A DNA stretch of 5,673 nucleotides, from positions 1 through 5,673 of the forward strand of contig PMLH01000004.1 in the NCBI GenBank assembly GCA_003159055.1. Reading direction: 5' to 3'. The stretch's first letter is position 1, and the number at the start of each line of letters is the position of its first letter. Shown one piece after another: positions 1 to 5,478 of the stretch. The stretch is from Myxococcales bacterium. Its GTDB lineage: Bacteria; Myxococcota; Polyangia; Fen-1088. Below the pieces are notes generated by a model, which saw only the letters and a program-made list of their open reading frames with translations, did not search any database and was not told where the DNA came from. The position numbers and the translations under genes are program-made.

Positions 1-948
1 CCCATACTGATTCGCGGGAACAAACCCACGAAAGCCCTCATTTGCCGCGATGGGATTTTCATCGAGCCACGGCGAAGGCTTCATCGGCGGCACCATGTGC
101 CCCATGGCGTACTCGATCTCTTCCGTCCCGCCCGTGTCCCGGTTGGCGAAGACAAGGGCTTTTCTGGCGTGATTGACTCGCACGAGGTCCCTATGGCAGA
201 ACACTTCGATTCCGTTGGACCTCAGAATGCCTTCCAGCCTGGCTTGGTAGGCAGGCACCGGGAAAAGGACTGAATTGCCGAGGTAGATCTTGATATTGAC
301 GTTGTGCCTTGCTCTCTTGGCACGCAGGACACTGTCGATCAGATTGGCAATCTTGAAGATGGCCCCGGCACATTTGAACATGGCGTTGGGGCGAACAAAT
401 ACATAATTGCCGGATACCGGCCTGTCGAGCATCGCCCGGATTCTCCCCAGTGTTTTCGGTTCGTACACACTGCTGAGGCTGTCATCCTCGCGCATGGCGT
501 CCGCCAAACCATCGATTTGTGTGTAATCCGGATGGATGCCTGAAGCCGGGATCAGGATATCATAGGACAACTTCTCGCCACCTGCCAGCTTTACCGATTT
601 GCAAACCGGATCGACCTCGACGACGCTGTCCCTCAATAGTGCGGCCTTGCGGGGGACAAGACTTTGGGTGGGACGGGTAATCTTCGCTTCCGCCAATTGC
701 CCTACCGCACACAATGGCAGAGCTGCTTGAAGCATGTGGTCCGGGCGCGGCTCCACAATCGTCACACGACTGTCGGGTGCCCTCCGCAAGGCAGTGTGAG
801 CCGACATCAACCCAGCCATGCCGGCCCCGATGACAACGACGTGCGGTTGGCCGCCGTTGGCCCTTGGCAATGAGGAGCGACTGATTTTCGTTGACCTGTT
901 CTCCTCTGGCACGGTGGCGTGGGAGCGCTCAGTATTCCGACTGTTCAT
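1..948 (-). CDS. sqr: Sulfide:quinone oxidoreductase-like flavoprotein (C-terminus beyond window)
   Basis: FAD-dependent disulfide oxidoreductase. In this family sulfide is oxidised to sulfane sulfur and electrons pass through FAD to the membrane quinone pool. The 316 visible residues show a Rossmann FAD motif GAGMAG at about 41-46 ending in the ribose-binding Glu of TIVEP (about 63-67), the second FAD segment YDILIPASG (129-137), and FKCAGAIFKIANLID (191-205). The last matches the KCAGAP signature carrying the first redox Cys (C193). MVPPM (285-289) also fits the family. Layout and spacing resemble type II / mitochondrial SQOR rather than FccB. The second catalytic Cys lies off the left edge. 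The start ATG at 948 has AAAAGGGG about 7 nt upstream. Residues 1-35 are a polar extension with no Tat or Sec signal, so a cytoplasmic membrane-face location is inferred. Truncation is a window effect. Family fairly sure; sulfide as substrate is inferred. Confidence 0.85.
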   Translation of the reverse strand, partial: MNSRNTERSHATVPEENRSTKISRSSLPRANGGQPHVVVIGAGMAGLMSAHTALRRAPDSRVTIVEPRPDHMLQAALPLCAVGQLAEAKITRPTQSLVPRKAALLRDSVVEVDPVCKSVKLAGGEKLSYDILIPASGIHPDYTQIDGLADAMREDDSLSSVYEPKTLGRIRAMLDRPVSGNYVFVRPNAMFKCAGAIFKIANLIDSVLRAKRARHNVNIKIYLGNSVLFPVPAYQARLEGILRSNGIEVFCHRDLVRVNHARKALVFANRDTGGTEEIEYAMGHMVPPMKPSPWLDENPIAANEGFRGFVPANQYG

Positions 949-1080
949 GGCAGACCCCTTTTGATAGGCTAGGCTGCCGATTGAACACTAGGTCGGGCCT
1001 TCTGGGAAGGTCTTTTCATCCGGAATGCTATATTCGTCTCCTGGGCGCGTATGCTGCTGCACTCTTCGGAGTAGCCCTGC

Positions 1081-1114
1081 TGCGAACAAGGACATTTTGC
1101 ACCTCTTGTTCGCA
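1081..1114. repeat. Perfect 10-bp inverted repeat in the sqr upstream spacer
   Basis: Arms tgcgaacaag (1081-1090) and cttgttcgca (1105-1114) are exact reverse complements around a 14-nt loop. It lies in the 185 bp between the transposase remnant and the SQR gene, 20 bp past the remnant's stop codon and about 130 bp upstream of the SQR start. There is no T-run beside it, so it is not a convincing intrinsic terminator. It could be an operator for sqr or part of the subterminal end of the degraded insertion sequence. The rest of the spacer holds no gene and no convincing promoter. Confidence 0.6.
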
Positions 1115-1133
1115 ACTGCGCCACTCTTGAAAA

Positions 1134-1346
1134 TTAGGGCGAAAGTGCGCCTTCAGGAGGATAGGCTTCCTGCTCGAGGCAGCGCTCGCAAGACGCCGCA
1201 CGATTCGCGGCCAGGCGCGCGGCCCGTGCATTGCTCTTTGCCAAGGCGAGATCCTCGGGCAAGTTGGAGCCGGTCGCAAAGAACGTCTCGTCAGGCGTCT
1301 GTCCGCCAAACGCTGGATGCGGCATCTTGGTGTTGTGCTCGTTGGC
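1134..1346 (-). pseudogene. IS3-type transposase, C-terminal fragment only
   Basis: About 70 codons ending at a TAA stop match the end of the integrase-type (DDE) transposase of IS3-family elements. The run EHNTKMPHPAFGGQTPDE followed by ATGSNLPEDLALAK, an Ala/Arg-rich helix (ARAARLAANRAASC) and CERC is the usual tail of this family, in which the sentence YN..RPHxAxGGxTPxE follows the catalytic Glu. The catalytic DDE residues, the orfA helix-turn-helix and the left end are absent, so the fragment is inactive. It is fused in frame to a broken unrelated gene on its 5' side, giving a 386-codon open frame from 2294 to 1134 that is chimeric. A palindrome lies 2 bp from the homology boundary. Family assignment is from motif memory; the exact IS cannot be named. 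Confidence 0.75.
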
Positions 1347-1347
1347 T

Positions 1348-1372
1348 CTGGAAACCCTCCCAGGGTTTCCAG
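1348..1372. repeat. Perfect palindrome at transposase-fragment junction
   Basis: Two 11-bp arms, ctggaaaccct (1348-1358) and agggtttccag (1362-1372), are exact reverse complements around a 3-bp ccc loop. It lies 2 bp from the point where transposase homology begins. No T-run follows on either strand, so it is a poor terminator candidate. It may be the end of a small mobile element, a hairpin insertion target, or a recombination scar. Its placement exactly at the breakpoint makes chance less likely. Confidence 0.7.
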
Positions 1373-1392
1373 CTCGACGGCTTTTCAGTCCG

Positions 1393-1515
1393 TCACGTCC
1401 GAACGGCAGCACCCCCTTGTAGCGCCTCGCGCACGGCTTTGCGGTCGCCGCCTCGCGCGGCCTGCAGCAGCCGATGCTCGTCGGCATCGGTGAGATTGCG
1501 ACAAAAACCATTGGC
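1393..1515 (-). other. Short open frame with ankyrin-like sequence inside the rearranged stretch
   Basis: This frame is offset from the long chimeric frame and is bounded by TGA codons (1516-1518 and 1393-1395). It reads DADEHRLLQAARGGDRKAV then REALQGGAAV. The pattern LLxAAxxGDxxxVxxxLxxGAxV fits the first helix pair of an ankyrin repeat. It has no start codon of its own and is about 40 codons long. It may be a fragment of a third gene trapped between the broken unknown gene and the transposase remnant, or a chance resemblance. It suggests that the overlapping residues in the chimeric frame are not real protein. Confidence 0.25.
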
Positions 1516-2428
1516 TCAACTTCCACAAAAGGCTGGTAAAGAAGCGCCGTCGGTGCGTGGGGCAAGCCGTCTTTGAGTCTGCCCCTGATTATGGTGCGTA
1601 GCTCGTCCCTGGTGCTTGCCATTGGCCTCAGCATGTCGACAAACTGTTCAACCGGAACACTCGACTGGGCTAGGAAGTTGGGGACATGGACAACAGGGTT
1701 TGGAAAATCGCCGGAATCATCGCCCCAAACGCTTGACAGGATGAACATCGCTCCCAAACAGCTCTCGAAGAATCTATCGTAGGGACCATCAAATGCGTCC
1801 TCGACCAGGGCTTGCCAGGCATCCAGTTCTGCAAGTTCCCCTTGGCTTGGGCCAGAAGAGAAGAGCTGTCGCGAGCGGACTAGGGTTCTAGCTTTGTCGA
1901 AGTCATTGTTGAACCTGGATGCCTGACTGAGGCTGGCGATCACCTCTTCCTGGGTAGAGATCGGCGGCCCGCTTTCTTTCCAGCGGCCCAAGAACTCGCC
2001 CGCGCATGCAAGCCACAATGCGATCTCAGAGTCTCCGGGACATTCATTGCCCTCACCCCCTTCGAGTACGACCAGATGTTGTATGAGTAACAGCGCCTGC
2101 TCGTGGGCAACGATCATAGTCTTTCGCCTTGAGGCCACAGCATGACGTGCATGGTTGAGCAGGGGGAGAGATGACGGCGTTCCCGATAATTTCACGAGCG
2201 GGTCGATGGTCAATCGGCGTACCTCCTCGGAGTCGATGCCGTAGTGGCCCACTTTCGCTGCCACTCCTGCCAGTCGGATGAGGCTGCCTTCCACGAGTAG
2301 GATTTTACACGACCGATGAGGAAATCCGGGTCTACAGCCCGACCAAAAAAACTTGGACCGGTCTCATGTTGATGTGCGTAGGCTAGACTCGGGTGAACAC
2401 CCAAACCTGTTGGTTTCCAACTCGGCAT
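1490..2428 (-). pseudogene. Unknown protein gene, frameshifted and 3'-truncated
   Basis: I do not recognise this family. Two adjacent frames join into one plausible soluble protein. The first starts at ATG 2428 (preceded in frame by TAG) and reads about 42 residues, MPSWKPTGLGVHPSLAYA to DPDFLIGRVK. The second takes over as ILLVEGSLIRLAGVAAKVG, and one extra A in the AAAA run (tttt at 2303-2306) would join them exactly. The second frame alone can begin at GTG 2294, but that GTG has no ribosome site. The remainder to about ALLYQPFVEVEPMVF (1511) is rich in Trp, acidic and helical segments with no membrane helices or known catalytic motif. Beyond roughly 1490 the reading runs into rearranged DNA and then the transposase tail, so the native C-terminus is lost. 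The frameshift could be a real mutation, programmed slippage, or a sequencing error. Upstream spacing to the methyltransferase gene is 105 bp. Confidence 0.6.
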
Positions 2429-2533
2429 CTAGTGCAATGATCCCACTTCAAGCGTCTTGAGCATAGTCCAACCTCAATCGATCTGATGTCGGCCGCCGAA
2501 CGACAGGAATCGACGCCGCTAGGCCAGTCACGA

Positions 2534-3295
2534 TCACGAGGGAAGCTGCTCCTCTTCCTCATGCCGTCCTGAACGCGTCCTTGTCAGGGGGATGAGCATG
2601 GGGACAGATCGACGATAGAAACGATAGGTGTCGCCGAATTCGGCTATGAGGTCGACTTCTTCGAGGAACGTGGCGGCCACGATCCACGCCGTCCACAGCC
2701 CATTGAAGAGCAGCCGATCGGCGTTGACGTCGGGACAGGACCAAAGCAGCACGATGGCAGCGAGATAGAGTGGGTGGCGCACGAGGCGATACGCGCCCGT
2801 GGCAGCGAACGCACACGAGCGAAAGGGCTTTGAACGTAGGTGGCCGATCAATGGGCTGAGACCCAAGGGATCGAACGCTCGCAGCGATCGGAAGGCCCAG
2901 ACGAATAGGAGCAGCGAAGCGATGGAGAATCCCTGCGCGACGTACCGCCACGGTCGAGCAAGGGCAAAGAGGTGGATCGCCGAGGGCTGCCAGAGCAAAA
3001 GGACGGTTACGAGGACGATGCCTGATGAAATAGCGTAGATCGCGGGCTGGTAGATGGGCGTAGTGACCACGGCGACGCGGGTGCGCACCTTGGTGCGAGC
3101 CATCCCACTGTGCTGGAGGAAGAATAGTAACGACAGGGCAGCATCCCACAGAAAGATGGTCGCCTCCGACCAGCGCGGACTTACGATACGCAGGCTGCCC
3201 AGTGGCCAGAAGGCGAACAAGGCAACCCACCCGACGCCGAACGAGGCCGCCAGCCCAACGAGAAGGGTCGTACGCAATTGGGTTATCTGGATCAT
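2534..3295 (-). CDS. Membrane methyltransferase, NnrU/MddA-like (ICMT superfamily)
   Basis: A 253-residue polytopic protein with hydrophobic segments at about 9-30, 46-61, 84-103, 115-135, 174-188 and 197-211. LFFLQHSGMAR (57-67) resembles the QHS.MAR signature of NnrU and MddA proteins. GAYRLVRHPLYLA (167-179), an EE pair (212-213) and FGDTYRFYRRSVPMLIP (220-236) form the SAM-binding C-terminal region common to isoprenylcysteine and phospholipid methyltransferases. MddA methylates methanethiol to dimethyl sulfide; that substrate is possible here but not shown, and a lipid or other thiol would also fit. Start ATG 3295 is 4 bp after the sigma-factor stop, implying translational coupling; a GTG at 3316 would overlap the sigma gene, and neither has a strong ribosome site. 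The tail has an acidic EEEE run. Length agrees with the family. Confidence 0.7.
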   Translation of the reverse strand: MIQITQLRTTLLVGLAASFGVGWVALFAFWPLGSLRIVSPRWSEATIFLWDAALSLLFFLQHSGMARTKVRTRVAVVTTPIYQPAIYAISSGIVLVTVLLLWQPSAIHLFALARPWRYVAQGFSIASLLLFVWAFRSLRAFDPLGLSPLIGHLRSKPFRSCAFAATGAYRLVRHPLYLAAIVLLWSCPDVNADRLLFNGLWTAWIVAATFLEEVDLIAEFGDTYRFYRRSVPMLIPLTRTRSGRHEEEEQLPS

Positions 3296-3299
3296 GGTG

Positions 3300-3881
3300 C
3301 TAGTTCTTCGGCTCACACACGATTACGCCACGCTCGTCGCAGCCGAAGGAACAACCCTCCTCCAGAGCGGTCTGAAGCATCCGGCGGGCGCGGTGCAGGC
3401 GCATCTTCACGGTGGTTAGGGGCACGCCGAGCAGGCCCGCGGTCTCTAGCCCGCTCAGACCTTCGAGTTCGATGAGCATCAGCACCGAGCAATAGTCGTC
3501 CGGCAGTGCTTCGAGAAGGCGCTGCACACACGCGGACATCTCCCGCCGTTCGATGGTTGCTTGCAGGGTAGAAGTCGCGGCGTCTGAAGGGGCTAGCACG
3601 TCGGGATCGGCGTCGGCGTCGATGGCAGGCTGCCGAGCGCGCTGCCGAAAATGATCGACGCAGGCGTGGGTTGCGATGCGGAACAGCCAAGTCGTCACGG
3701 CCTCGCCAGCGCGCAGGTTGGCGAAACCTCGGTGCGCACGCAGCAGGATTTCCTGCAGCAAATCCTCGGCATCTCCCCGGTCGCGGATAATGCTGACCAC
3801 ATAGCGGAGAAGTCGAGCTCGGTGTTGATCGAGAGCACTCTCCAGCGGCGATGACAAATGAACGGGCAGGAATTTGCGCAT
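3300..3881 (-). CDS. ECF-type RNA polymerase sigma factor (RpoE-like)
   Basis: From ATG 3881 the product is 193 residues, normal for an ECF sigma. Region 2 (about 17-82) includes DAEDLLQEILLRAHRGF (37-53), the core-binding and -10 segment, then TWLFRIATHACVDHFRQ (64-80). A variable linker (83-105) rich in Asp and Ala follows. Region 4 (about 115-172) has LPDDYCSVLMLIELEGLS and the recognition helix GVPLTTVKMRLHRARRML. The tail GCSFGCDERGVIVCEPK carries Cys 177, 181 and 189 and might bind a metal or sense redox state (inference). It lacks the SnoaL-like domain of ECF41. The open frame extends upstream to 4010, but those codons overlap the previous gene and a direct-repeat tract, so 3881 is preferred; no good ribosome site is visible. 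No anti-sigma gene is seen; the next gene is a membrane methyltransferase 4 bp away. Confidence 0.88.
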   Translation of the reverse strand: MRKFLPVHLSSPLESALDQHRARLLRYVVSIIRDRGDAEDLLQEILLRAHRGFANLRAGEAVTTWLFRIATHACVDHFRQRARQPAIDADADPDVLAPSDAATSTLQATIERREMSACVQRLLEALPDDYCSVLMLIELEGLSGLETAGLLGVPLTTVKMRLHRARRMLQTALEEGCSFGCDERGVIVCEPKN

Positions 3882-3929
3882 GGGGGCTGGGCTCGAACGC
3901 AAAGGATAGCCCTGATCGACAATTTTCGC

Positions 3930-3954
3930 GACGCTCACGGACACGCTCACGTTC
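3930..3954 (-). promoter_or_regulatory. Candidate ECF-type promoter before the sigma gene
   Basis: On the minus strand GAAC (3954-3951) is followed after exactly 17 bp by CGTC (3933-3930). This matches the usual ECF promoter pattern of an AAC-containing -35 and a CGTC -10 with a 16-17 bp spacer. The predicted start of transcription would be about 40 bp upstream of the sigma ATG at 3881, suggesting autoregulation and transcription of the sigma and methyltransferase genes. The pair overlaps the direct repeats, so chance matching is a real risk. Confidence 0.35.
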
Positions 3955-3968
3955 ACACGCTCACGTTC
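3931..3968. repeat. Direct repeats between the CMD gene and the sigma gene
   Basis: A 13-bp unit, cacgctcacgttc, occurs at 3942-3954 and 3956-3968. Its 9-bp core acgctcacg occurs a third time at 3931-3939. Core spacings are 12 and 14 bp, a little over one helical turn. The tract covers the stop codon of the upstream gene and the gap before the sigma factor. It could be a regulator-binding site or simple slippage expansion. Read in the sigma frame it would encode a low-complexity Val/Ser run, an argument against the longer sigma start. Confidence 0.75.
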
Positions 3969-4524
3969 GCCTCTCATGGCAGTTGCAGGCGGTCTGGGGC
4001 GCCGGGGCATCCGTGGACGGCGTCTCGCAACATGTAGTCTTCGCTGTCTTCGCAGTCTTTGTGTCCAGCCCGGCCCGGAGGATCACATTGTCGACTTCGT
4101 TGTTTGCGCCAGCGCATACCGCGTTGGCGATTGCGAAGGCCGCGCTGATTTGCGCGGTGCTTTGGCCGAGCCCTCGTGCAAGGTCGATTCGATGTTCGAG
4201 ATCCGTGGCACTGCGGACCGTGAGGGCCGCCCCGCAGGCCATGATTTCGATCAGTCCGGTTCGCTGCGACCGGAATTCCTTGTCGATGGTAGGTGTGGCA
4301 CCCTGGATCGAGGCAGCGAATTCAGCCATGGCAGCGGTTGCGCTGGTGCGGATGGACAGACCAGTCTCAATGGCGAGACGGATCCCACGCTCGCACGCGC
4401 CCTTGGAACGCGCCTGGTTGAGCCAGTGGCTGGTGCAAGGCCGGCAGCCGGCAGCGATGGAAGCGGCGAGACCTGCAAGGGATTCTTCTTTGGGCGACAG
4501 GGGGTCAGATAGATCGAGAGGCAT
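3961..4524 (-). CDS. AhpD-like / carboxymuconolactone decarboxylase family protein with Cys-rich tail
   Basis: A 187-residue, mainly alpha-helical protein. The first CMD repeat (about 12-75) carries the AhpD-type redox site CRPCTSH, with C27, C30 and H33, then the helix NQARSKGACERGIRLAIETG. In AhpD-like proteins this site catalyses thiol-based peroxide reduction or disulfide exchange. A second repeat (about 90-150) keeps the helical pattern EHRIDLARGLGQSTAQI but has no CxxC, so it looks structural. The tail after about 155 has K-T-A repeats, CC at 165-166 and CNC at 180-182, unusual for the family and suggestive of metal or thiol chemistry. ATG 4524 has AAAGGAG 7 nt upstream. The sigma gene follows after 79 bp, so the two may work together, with this protein as redox sensor or effector (inference). 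True decarboxylase activity is unlikely given the CxxC site. Confidence 0.8.
   Translation of the reverse strand: MPLDLSDPLSPKEESLAGLAASIAAGCRPCTSHWLNQARSKGACERGIRLAIETGLSIRTSATAAMAEFAASIQGATPTIDKEFRSQRTGLIEIMACGAALTVRSATDLEHRIDLARGLGQSTAQISAAFAIANAVCAGANNEVDNVILRAGLDTKTAKTAKTTCCETPSTDAPAPQTACNCHERRT
4037..4063. repeat. Three 9-bp tandem units encoding K-T-A repeats
   Basis: gtcttcgct, gtcttcgca and gtctttgtg follow each other directly. They encode the Lys-Thr-Ala/Asp run in the linker between the folded part of the AhpD-like protein and its Cys-rich tail. A slippage-prone, probably unstructured linker is the simplest reading. Confidence 0.55.
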
Positions 4525-4818
4525 GGTCGGGCTCCTTTGGTTTGCGTTCAGCCGCAGAGACGATGGCAGACGCGAAAAGGATACGGACGAGAATGAAATG
4601 GCGGGTGGCCCATGGGGGACGACGGTCGATCCCCAAGTTCGAACCTGTGCCCGGGCTAGCTATCCGCGTCGCTTGCCATGCGATGAAATCGCTTCGCATT
4701 GGTCGGATTCTCTGGCTTGGGTCTTGGAATGTCGTCCGCGCAAGTCCACGCCTGCACGATGGACGCGCCTTCTAGCGTGATGATGAACTGCCTACAGATG
4801 CTCGTTATCGACTTCTGC
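4525..4818. other. Spacer without a convincing gene
   Basis: About 294 bp between the receiver-like gene and the AhpD-like gene. It holds the AAAGGAG ribosome site of the latter near its low-coordinate end. A minus-strand frame ending at TAG 4656-4658 stays open back into the receiver gene and reads ITLEGASIVQAWTCADD among others, but lacks a usable start and ribosome site. It may be a decayed gene or chance. I see no convincing promoter, tRNA or intrinsic terminator. The length would allow an independent promoter for the AhpD-sigma-methyltransferase unit. Confidence 0.5.
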
Positions 4819-5250
4819 TCAGGCGTCCGCGTCGCGTGCCGCCTTCCTCAAAATCTCCCACAGATTCGTCTCGGCCGGTAGTTCGTCCATAACCGCAGTG
4901 GCGCCCAGGCGCTGGGCTCGGGCGGCGGTGGACAGAAAGCCGTCTGACAGAATCAAGACCAGCGCGCGTGTGACCCCTGGCGAGGTCATGCGCTGGGCCA
5001 GCTCGACATCTTCCTTTTCCGCGAACAAACCTCCGCACAAGATTAGGTCGAGTGGCCTTCCCGTGCGTTCGGTGTTCTCGTCCAGCCGGTGGCGCATGCC
5101 CTGGGCATCACCTGCTTCTAGGACCTCGTGGCCCTGCAGTCGCAAGGCCGAGGCTAGCCCCTCGCGCAGGAGCGGATCCGGTGCGCCCACCAGGATGGAA
5201 AGGTGCTCGCCTTCTCCAGGGTCAGTCTTCGCGGTGGTCGTCGTGGACAT
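4819..5250 (-). CDS. Stand-alone degenerate receiver-domain (pseudo-receiver) protein
   Basis: A 143-residue single-domain protein with the alternating strand-helix layout of CheY-like receivers. Strand 1 is LSILVGAPD (17-25), strand 3 PLDLILCGGLF (66-76), strand 4 RALVLILSDG (95-104) and strand 5 GATAVMDELP (116-125). The phospho-acceptor Asp at the end of strand 3 is replaced by Gly73 beside Cys72. The acidic pair after strand 1 is reduced to APD, and the conserved Lys before the strand-5 Pro is Leu124. Only the switch Ser102 remains. Phosphorylation by a histidine kinase is therefore unlikely; protein-protein signalling is inferred. There is no output domain. An in-frame TAA lies four codons before ATG 5250, so this is the first possible start; the ribosome site is weak. 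It follows the DUF2892 gene by 39 bp in the same direction. No kinase is visible. Confidence 0.7.
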   Translation of the reverse strand: MSTTTTAKTDPGEGEHLSILVGAPDPLLREGLASALRLQGHEVLEAGDAQGMRHRLDENTERTGRPLDLILCGGLFAEKEDVELAQRMTSPGVTRALVLILSDGFLSTAARAQRLGATAVMDELPAETNLWEILRKAARDADA

Positions 5251-5289
5251 CTCGCATGGTTAGAGCCTTGCTTCGGGGATTGGATTCGC

Positions 5290-5478
5290 CTAGTCGGACA
5301 CTCCCGCCCGCCGAAGGATGACGGCCAGGGGACAGAACTTGGTGAACGCGCTTTGGAGCATGTTGGTGCCGACGAACGCGGCGATGGCTAGGAACCACGG
5401 GCTGAGGGCGAGGGTGAGCACGACGCTCAAGAGAACGAGGGTCCCAGCAACTGCGAAGACGATACGATCGATGGTCAT
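5290..5478 (-). CDS. DUF2892 (YgaP-like) small inner-membrane protein
   Basis: A 62-residue protein with two hydrophobic helices, about 5-24 and 26-45. The family signatures are clear: an N-terminal [15 protein letters not shown] (4-18), then [21 protein letters not shown] (35-55) with the hallmark FCP Cys (C49). In YgaP the same membrane domain is joined to a rhodanese domain; stand-alone versions are common beside sulfur-metabolism and efflux genes. No rhodanese is attached here. Start ATG 5478 overlaps the RND stop codon by 4 bp (ATGA), with GGGAG about 7 nt upstream, so it is translationally coupled to the pump. Precise function is unknown; a role in sulfane-sulfur handling at the membrane is inference. 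Confidence 0.85.
   Translation of the reverse strand: MTIDRIVFAVAGTLVLLSVVLTLALSPWFLAIAAFVGTNMLQSAFTKFCPLAVILRRAGVSD

Noticed and set aside
1348..1372. Palindrome as an intrinsic terminator
   Set aside because: No T-run follows the stem on either strand.
1025..1576. 183-codon plus-strand open frame
   Set aside because: It is antisense to the chimeric frame and transposase tail, low-complexity Arg/Ser-rich, without a recognised motif; a shadow.
3882..4010. Longer sigma-factor start at 4010 or 3977
   Set aside because: The extra residues come from overlap with the upstream gene and a direct-repeat tract (Val/Ser run), are not sigma-like, and have no ribosome site.
4637..4646. tRNA T-loop-like gttcgaacct
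   Set aside because: The flanking bases do not form a T-stem, and no acceptor, D or anticodon arm can be folded around it.
3851..4780. 309-codon plus-strand open frame
   Set aside because: Antisense to the AhpD-like gene, whose CxxCxxH motif, helix pattern and ribosome site are clear; a shadow in GC-rich DNA.
4898..5263. 121-codon plus-strand open frame
   Set aside because: Antisense to the receiver-like gene, with Arg/Ser-rich composition and no motif.
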